From NCBI RefSeq assembly GCF_002607855.1, contig NZ_AWQQ01000021.1, positions 1 to 6,366 of the forward strand: a stretch of 6,366 nucleotides of DNA, read 5' to 3'. Position numbers and translations under genes: made by a program. This DNA is from Desulforamulus profundi (lineage in GTDB: Bacteria; Bacillota_B; Desulfotomaculia; Desulfotomaculales; Desulfotomaculaceae). Each line of letters begins with the position of its first letter. Position 1 is the first letter of the stretch. This document shows positions 1 through 3,876 of this stretch, one piece after another. The notes beneath the pieces are model-generated. The model did not search any database, was not told the DNA's origin, and worked only from the letters and a program-made list of their open reading frames with translations.

Positions 1-35
1 ATTGCTTTAACAGATTGCGCCCCGCCGGTTACTCG

Positions 36-67
36 ATTGTACCACACGCGGGGACCCCGTCCGTCAA
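36..67 (-). promoter_or_regulatory. Possible promoter with palindrome, minus strand, for a gene beyond the window edge
   Basis: On the minus strand TTGACG (62-67) and TACAAT (36-41) are separated by 20 bases, longer than the ideal 17. The palindrome CGGGG-A-CCCCG (49-59) sits between them, where a regulator could bind. No start codon for a target gene is within the remaining 35 bases. Confidence 0.25.
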
Positions 68-126
68 GACTTCCCTTCGGCGCCACTTTAATTTAAGTTA
101 ACCTCTGGGGCTCACCAAGAACATTT

Positions 127-214
127 TAGGATAACAAGGGGAGCTGTTATTTATTTCCAAAGTGTCAATACCTTGACAACTTAATTCAGGTAAGCTCTTA
201 TGCTTGTTATCCTA
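127..214. repeat. 12-bp perfect inverted repeat bracketing 64 bases
   Basis: TAGGATAACAAG at 127-138 and its exact complement CTTGTTATCCTA at 203-214. The left arm also starts a smaller pair ATAACA (131-136)/TGTTAT (145-150). The spacer holds a TTGACA box at 173-178. It could be an operator pair, the ends of a small element, or a long-range RNA stem. No protein-coding signal is seen here. Confidence 0.5.
173..201 (+). promoter_or_regulatory. Possible sigma-70-type promoter, plus strand
   Basis: Perfect TTGACA (173-178), a 17-base spacer and TCTTAT (196-201, four of six consensus bases). It points toward the 225-258 hairpin, so a transcript would be only about 50-60 bases before terminating. 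It may be chance or drive a tiny RNA. Confidence 0.3.
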
Positions 215-224
215 TGGAATATTG

Positions 225-258
225 AATCAGGGACTGGTAACGAGACCAGTCCCTGATT
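225..258. terminator. Intrinsic terminator after flxA, probably bidirectional
   Basis: AATCAGGGACTGGT and ACCAGTCCCTGATT form a perfect 14-bp stem around a 6-nt loop, 30 bases beyond the flxA stop. On the plus strand it runs into TTTTTA, and on the minus strand into ATTCAATATT, a weaker U-tract. It most likely ends the hdrA-flx transcript and also blocks transcription entering from the plus side. Confidence 0.78.
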
Positions 259-288
259 TTTATATGCAAATGATTCCCGAGTTCTCTT

Positions 289-1122
289 TTAATACTCATT
301 GGGCAGCTGATCCAGCTGCTCTTTGGTAAATACAGGGCCGTCCTTGCAGACATACTTGCTTCCTACGTTGCAGCGGCCGCACATGCCAATGCCGCACTTC
401 ATCCGGTTTTCCAGACTCATGATGATCCTGTCCGGGGTGAAGCCGCACTCTACCAGTACCGGCAGGGTGAATTTGATCATTACTGGCGGTCCGCAGATGA
501 TGGCATAATCCGTCTTGGGTGCCACTTCTTTGGTAACGGTGGGGATGAAGCCCACGCGGCCGGTCCAACCTTCCACTTCCCGGTCAATGGTGGTGATCAG
601 GTTGATGTCCGACCGGGCATCCCATTGGGCCAGCTCGTCTTTGTACAGCAAGAGGCCGGGGTTCCGGGCACCGTAGATGACGGTCAGATCGCCGTAGTCG
701 CCACGGTGGGCCGGGTCCAGGATGTACTGGATGGTGGAACGCAGGGTGGTGAAGGCAAAGCCGCCGCCGATGATGGTCAGGCTCTTGCCCTTCAGCTGCT
801 CCAGCGGGTAGCTGTTGCCCAGCGGTCCCCGCACGCCGACGATGGTTCCTTCTTCCAGCATGTGCAGGGCGGTGGAGACTACGCCCACTTTGGCCACGGA
901 GAATTTCAGGATACCTTTCTCGGTGGGGGAAGAGGCAATGCCAAAGGGGGCTTCCCCTTTGCCGTAGACCATGACTTCCGCGAATTGGCCGGGCTGGTAC
1001 TGGAAGCTTTCGGCGTCTTGTTCGTTTAGGTATTCAAAGGTGAAGGTGTGAATGAGTTTGTCAGATGTCTCGGTGAAGTTCTTCACCAGTTTCATCGGCA
1101 GCGGTAGATAGGGGTTTCTCAT
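289..1122 (-). CDS. flxA: FlxA-like FAD/NAD(P)-binding oxidoreductase subunit
   Basis: Ferredoxin-NADP reductase-fold protein of the sulfhydrogenase gamma/AsrB type, expected to oxidise NADH. In 277 residues: PGQF 44-47 and PFGIASSP 59-66 (FAD domain), GVRGPLGNSY 96-105, nucleotide loop GGGFAFTTLRS 119-129, CGPP 210-213, and a C-terminal [2Fe-2S] set C243, C248, C251, C259 as in dihydroorotate dehydrogenase electron-transfer subunits. The start at 1122 is chosen because GAGGT lies about 10 bases upstream. The frame stays open to an ATG at 1164, but that would overlap the corrected end of flxB and add 14 residues unlike the family. The loop GGGFAFTT differs from the commoner GGGxGxAP form. Last gene of the cluster, followed by a terminator 30 bases on. 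Confidence 0.9.
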   Translation of the reverse strand: MRNPYLPLPMKLVKNFTETSDKLIHTFTFEYLNEQDAESFQYQPGQFAEVMVYGKGEAPFGIASSPTEKGILKFSVAKVGVVSTALHMLEEGTIVGVRGPLGNSYPLEQLKGKSLTIIGGGFAFTTLRSTIQYILDPAHRGDYGDLTVIYGARNPGLLLYKDELAQWDARSDINLITTIDREVEGWTGRVGFIPTVTKEVAPKTDYAIICGPPVMIKFTLPVLVECGFTPDRIIMSLENRMKCGIGMCGRCNVGSKYVCKDGPVFTKEQLDQLPNEY

Positions 1123-1132
1123 CTGTTTTTCA

Positions 1133-1137
1133 ACCTC
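1133..1137 (-). promoter_or_regulatory. Ribosome site deciding the flxA start
   Basis: GAGGT on the minus strand lies 10 bases before the ATG at 1120-1122, within the short gap after the corrected flxB stop. No similar site precedes the ATG at 1162-1164. Confidence 0.6.
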
Positions 1138-1144
1138 GCTTCCG

Positions 1145-2148
1145 CTAGTCCAATGCCCGGACATCAGCCAGGGCTTGGCGAATATCCAGGTTTACAGGAC
1201 AGTTTTTGATGCACCTACCGCAGCAACGCAGGCGGTGGCGTTGTACCGGTCTACAAAATAGTTGAATTTGTGCAGGAGTCTTTGTCTCCAGCGGGCTTTG
1301 CCACCCGGTCTCGGGTTGTGGCCGGAGCCGTGCAGGGTAAACAGCGGGAACATGCAGGCATCCCAGTTTCTCACCCGGCAGCCGTTGCAGTCTGTGGCCT
1401 CGTCTGCGATGTCAAAGCAGTGGCAGGTGGGGCACAGGTAGGTGCAGGCGGCGCAGCCCAGGCATTTTTCGTGCAGCCGGTCCCAGAAGGGGTGTTCGAA
1501 CATGCCGCCCAGTTTGGCGCTCAGGCCTTCGATGTTGACGGTGGCGTCGGCTTTGACTTCTTGCTGCAGTTTGGCCGCAGCGGCTTTGGCTGCTTCACCG
1601 GCTTCGGCAAGGCCAAGTTTGGCTAAAAGTTCTTTGCCTTTTTCGCTGATGCCTTCCACGACGTAGGCTTCGCCAATGTCGGTCAGGAAGATGTCGCTGC
1701 CTTCCTTGGAGAAGGGGCCGCAGGCGATGCTGGAGCAGAAGCAGGTGGCTGCCGGTTCGTTGCAGCCCAGCCCTACGATGAGGGTGTTGTTCCTGCGGGT
1801 CAGGTAGTAGACGTCTTCATATTGGTCGTTTTTAAAGACGTTGTCCAGCAGCACCAGGGATTTCACGTCGCAGGGGCGCATGCCAAATACGACGGTGGCC
1901 TGCGGGTCAACGTTGTCTTGCATCCTTACTCCTTCAGCATCCACGGTGTAGTTGAAGAGTTCTTCGGACTGAGGGAAAAGGATTTCTTTGCCGGGCTTTT
2001 TGGTGTTGATGTAGTCCAGGCAGGCTTCTTCGCCCTTTTGAATGGCGGCGAATTCCACCATGCCGTCCTTTTTCACCGGGGCCATCACCCGGTATTCAGC
2101 TGCCAGTTTGTCAAGTAAACTTGGTATTTCGCTTTTGTTTATGATCAT
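1145..2148 (-). CDS. flxB: FlxB-like iron-sulfur subunit (HydB/AsrA-like 4Fe-4S protein), one frameshift near 3' end
   Basis: Related to the beta subunit of sulfhydrogenase and to anaerobic sulfite reductase subunit A: GMRPCDVKSL near residue 90 and GLGCNEPAATCFCSS in the middle are typical. Cys ligands are C229, C232, C235, C239, C242 and C244, then C307-x2-C310-x2-C313-x3-C317-P after correction. As written, the frame breaks near base 1224 right after Cys307 (GTTGCTGC instead of GTTGGCTGC). Restoring one G gives a CVGCGRCIKNCP cluster and a 334-residue protein ending at TAG 1145-1147, which leaves a normal 22-base gap to flxA. Uncorrected, it would be 318 residues and lack a cluster. ATG at 2146-2148 has AGGTG a few bases upstream and lies 17 bases after flxC. 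Likely function: electron transfer from FlxA. Confidence 0.87.
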
Positions 2149-2165
2149 CCTTTTTCACCTCACTC

Positions 2166-3110
2166 CTATAGCAAGAAGTCTTCTTTGTCTTGGAACTGGA
2201 AGGTGTTTAAGGCCGGTGGGTCTTCTAAGCTCACGCCGGCTTCGGCACCAAAGAGTTCTTTGACGTCTTTTACCATCTTACGGTTTAAAAGGGATAGTTT
2301 GATGCCCATGGGGCAGGCTCTTTCACAGGCGCCGCAGTCGACGCAGCGGCCGGCCAGGTGGAAGACTCGCACGGCCTGGAACAGGGCGTTGTCGTCTACG
2401 CTGGCAGCGCTTTTGCCGATCCAGGCAGGGGCGCCGCAGTCGACGAAGCATTCGGTGCAGTAGCACATGGGGCAGGCCTGGCGGCAGGCGTAGCAGCGGA
2501 TGCATTTTTCCATTTCTTTGGCAATGAAGGCGTTCCGCTCTTCGGCACTCATGGCCTCAAATGCTTCGATGTCGGCGTAGTCGGCTTCTCTGGCCGGTAC
2601 GGCTTCGCCGATCAGTTCGTCAAAGAGGACCGGGGTGTTGTACTGGCAGGTCTTGCAGGAGCCGAACAGGACGTCGGCTTTAGCGACGGTTTTTTCAAAG
2701 TCTTTGCCTTTTAGCACCAGTTCGGCGCCGGTGTCGTTGACTTCCAGGATGTCTTTGCAGCCGACGAGTTCGCAGATTTGTTTACGGTCTACCATGCCTT
2801 CGCAGGGTACGCCGATGATGGTCAGGTTGTCTTTGTTGATCTGGCCTTCTTTGATGAGGCCCACGATGGCACGCACGTCACAGCCCTTGGCGATGACGGC
2901 TACTTTTTCCGGCCGTTTTCTCACGAAGTTGGCCAGGTTGTTTTCGCAGGTGGCGCTCCAGATCAGGTTTTCTGCCTCTTCCGGGGTTCTTGCAAAGTAC
3001 GGGGTGTTGCGGAGGGGCAGGCTTCCCTGGGCAAATCCCACTACCAGGTCGACTTTTTTGTCGGCCAGCAGTTTTTTGGCGGTTTCTTTAATATTTTCGG
3101 TTACGTTCAT
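2166..3110 (-). CDS. flxC: FlxC-like iron-sulfur subunit (4Fe-4S dicluster protein with FrhB-like features)
   Basis: 314 residues, cytoplasmic, no signal peptide or membrane segment. The N-terminal 190 residues contain IAKGCDVRAIVGLI (around 73-86), VPCEGM and GSCKTC, which resemble the coenzyme F420 hydrogenase beta/FrhB-type region. The Cys-rich part has C203, C206, C209, C213, C216, C218, C221 and C225, followed by a second ferredoxin set C256, C259, C262 and C266 before Pro. Expected role: moving electrons between the NADH-oxidising FlxA and the MvhD-HdrA side. ATG at 3108-3110 is preceded by GAGGTGAGAGGT, which overlaps the flxD stop region, so translation of the two is likely coupled. 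The gene is intact. The B/C letter assignment follows gene order in the cluster and may be swapped relative to other organisms. Confidence 0.85.
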   Translation of the reverse strand: MNVTENIKETAKKLLADKKVDLVVGFAQGSLPLRNTPYFARTPEEAENLIWSATCENNLANFVRKRPEKVAVIAKGCDVRAIVGLIKEGQINKDNLTIIGVPCEGMVDRKQICELVGCKDILEVNDTGAELVLKGKDFEKTVAKADVLFGSCKTCQYNTPVLFDELIGEAVPAREADYADIEAFEAMSAEERNAFIAKEMEKCIRCYACRQACPMCYCTECFVDCGAPAWIGKSAASVDDNALFQAVRVFHLAGRCVDCGACERACPMGIKLSLLNRKMVKDVKELFGAEAGVSLEDPPALNTFQFQDKEDFLL

Positions 3111-3121
3111 TACCTCTCACC

Positions 3122-3544
3122 TCACTCCGCTTTGCGAAATAGTCCTTTGTTGGGTCCCATGGCTTTGACTTTGCCGGTCAGGTCTGTGATGAGGTCTGCA
3201 AATCGCGCGCCTTCAGAGGCGGATACCCAGGTGAAGTTGACGCGGTCGTTTTCGACGCCCATGTAGTTTAACAGGTTTTTCAACAGGGCGAATTTACGGC
3301 GGGCTACCAGGTTGCCACTAACATAGTGGCAGTCGCCGGGGTGTCAGCCGGAGGTCAGGATTGCATCGGCGCCGGATCTTAGGCCGGCAATGATAAACAG
3401 CGGGTTGATGCGTCCGGAGCAGGGTACGCGTACGACGCGCAGGTTCGGGGGGTATTGCAGTCGGCCTACCCCTGCCAGATCCGCTCCGGCATAGCTGCAC
3501 CAGTTGCAGAGAAACGCGACGATTTTGGGTTCTTGTTCGGCCAT
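3122..3544 (-). CDS. flxD: Selenocysteine-containing MvhD/FlxD-type [2Fe-2S] electron-transfer subunit
   Basis: Small iron-sulfur protein of the MvhD (F420-non-reducing hydrogenase delta) family, which connects an electron-input module to HdrA. Length is 140 residues, normal for the family, if the in-frame TGA at 3344-3346 is read as selenocysteine 67. Family members have Cys in the motif SG-C-HPGDCHY; here it reads SG-TGA-HPGDCHY, and the frame stays open with family-like sequence to a TGA stop at 3122-3124. Other candidate ligands are C13, C16, C42 and C72. A SECIS-like hairpin follows the TGA. The start at 3544 is preferred because AGGAGG lies 7 bases upstream and [16 protein letters not shown] matches the family start. 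An upstream ATG at 3592 lies in repeat DNA. The gene sits 11 bases before flxC. A nonsense mutation is the alternative, but it would have to hit exactly the known Sec/Cys position. Confidence 0.93.
3313..3331 (-). promoter_or_regulatory. Bacterial-type SECIS hairpin for FlxD selenocysteine insertion
   Basis: On the minus strand TGCCACTA-TGT-TAGTGGCA forms a perfect 8-bp stem with a 3-nt loop. The loop G is the 22nd base after the UGA, inside the distance known for bacterial SECIS elements, and it lies in the first two loop positions as SelB recognition usually needs. The element is inside the coding sequence and encodes part of CHYVSGN, so it must satisfy both protein and RNA constraints. In archaea the SECIS lies in a UTR, so this position points to a bacterium. 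Confidence 0.82.
3344..3346 (-). other. Selenocysteine UGA codon (residue 67 of FlxD)
   Basis: The minus-strand codon is TGA, between Gly66 and His68 in the conserved SG-x-HPGDCHY motif, where homologues have Cys. Archaeal VhuD selenoproteins are known to use Sec in this family. Seen: codon, frame continuity and hairpin downstream. Inferred: that the host has SelA, SelB, SelC and SelD, none of which is in this window. Confidence 0.9.
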
Positions 3545-3551
3545 TTTCTTC

Positions 3552-3557
3552 CCTCCT
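3552..3557 (-). promoter_or_regulatory. Strong Shine-Dalgarno of flxD
   Basis: AGGAGG on the minus strand lies 7 bases before the ATG at 3542-3544. It decides that start over the ATG at 3592, which has no comparable site and would add 16 residues translated from repeat DNA. Confidence 0.85.
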
Positions 3558-3558
3558 G

Positions 3559-3579
3559 GAAACAGCGGTTGGCTGTTTC
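3559..3579 (-). promoter_or_regulatory. Hairpin directly upstream of the flxD ribosome site
   Basis: GAAACAGC and GCTGTTTC form a perfect 8-bp stem with a 5-nt loop, ending two bases before the AGGAGG of flxD. It does not cover the Shine-Dalgarno, so the site stays free. Roles such as mRNA 5'-end protection, a processing boundary or translation tuning are possible, but the sequence alone does not decide. There is no U-run after it, so it is not a terminator. Confidence 0.5.
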
Positions 3580-3585
3580 GGCCTT

Positions 3586-3853
3586 CAGCCATCGGCCATC
3601 GGCCTTCAGCTTTAGCTGTTGGTTTTATGCTTTGGTTTGTATTTTAAGGTTGGTTTTTATGGTTGTTGCTTTTGGTTCTAGGGTTTTCCTTGAGTTTTCT
3701 ATTGTGGGTGCTGCCCCGGCATGGTGTTATCTATCCTCTTCTTCAGGTCAGGCGGTGCTGCGCACCGCTCTGACCCTTGTTCTTTTTGTTGTTGCTTGTT
3801 AGGTGCAGGCCCGGGGTTTTACTAACCATCAAAAGCTGACGGCTGATGGCTGG
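3586..3853. repeat. Repeat-bounded intergenic element between hdrA and flxD
   Basis: This stretch fills nearly all of the 332-base gap. The left edge (3586-3614) holds CAGCCATCGGCC, a further ATCGGCC copy, then TTCAGCTTTA. The right edge (3831-3852), read on the minus strand, is CAGCCATCAGCC then GTCAGCTTTT. Leaving out one heptad copy, the two edges match at about 19 of 22 positions in inverted orientation. TCGGCCTTCAGC also occurs twice directly (3578-3589 and 3599-3610). The interior is T/G-rich on the plus strand and poor in C between about 3611 and 3705. I see no gene in it: no frame has a good ribosome site plus protein-like sequence. It could be a small mobile repeat (MITE-like) or a structured leader for flxDCBA. 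Confidence 0.5.
3746..3775. repeat. Strong hairpin inside the hdrA-flxD gap
   Basis: On the plus strand GGTCAGGCGGTGC-TGC-GCACCGC-T-CTGACC forms a 13-bp stem interrupted by one bulged T. It is followed on the plus strand by a T-rich run (CTTGTTCTTTTTG) but on the minus strand, the direction of the operon, by TGAAGAAGAGG. It therefore looks like a terminator only for plus-strand transcripts. In the operon mRNA it could act as a stability or processing element. Confidence 0.55.
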
Positions 3854-3876
3854 ACCCCAGAGGATGACCCGCTAGG

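Larger units (their letters stand above)
1..288. other. Non-coding tail downstream of flxA
   Basis: Apart from the terminator, the inverted repeat and the two promoter-like sites listed, I see nothing identifiable. Two short plus-strand frames are open from the window edge to about 110, but neither gives a recognisable protein end. No tRNA or rRNA features were recognised. Confidence 0.6.

Noticed and set aside
1..112. 3' end of a plus-strand protein entering from outside the window
   Set aside because: Two overlapping frames are open but neither resembles a known protein end, and openness over about 30 codons is expected by chance in G+C-rich DNA.
289..1164. flxA start at the ATG at 1164
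   Set aside because: It would overlap the corrected flxB 3' end, lacks a ribosome site and adds residues translated from flxB sequence in another frame.
3344..3592. FlxD as an 82-residue protein starting at 3592 and ending at the TGA
   Set aside because: The start lies in repeat DNA without a ribosome site, and the TGA is the Sec codon. The protein continues to 3122.
3586..3610. CRISPR array
   Set aside because: Only short adjacent heptad-like copies occur, with no 25-40 base repeats or regular unique spacers.
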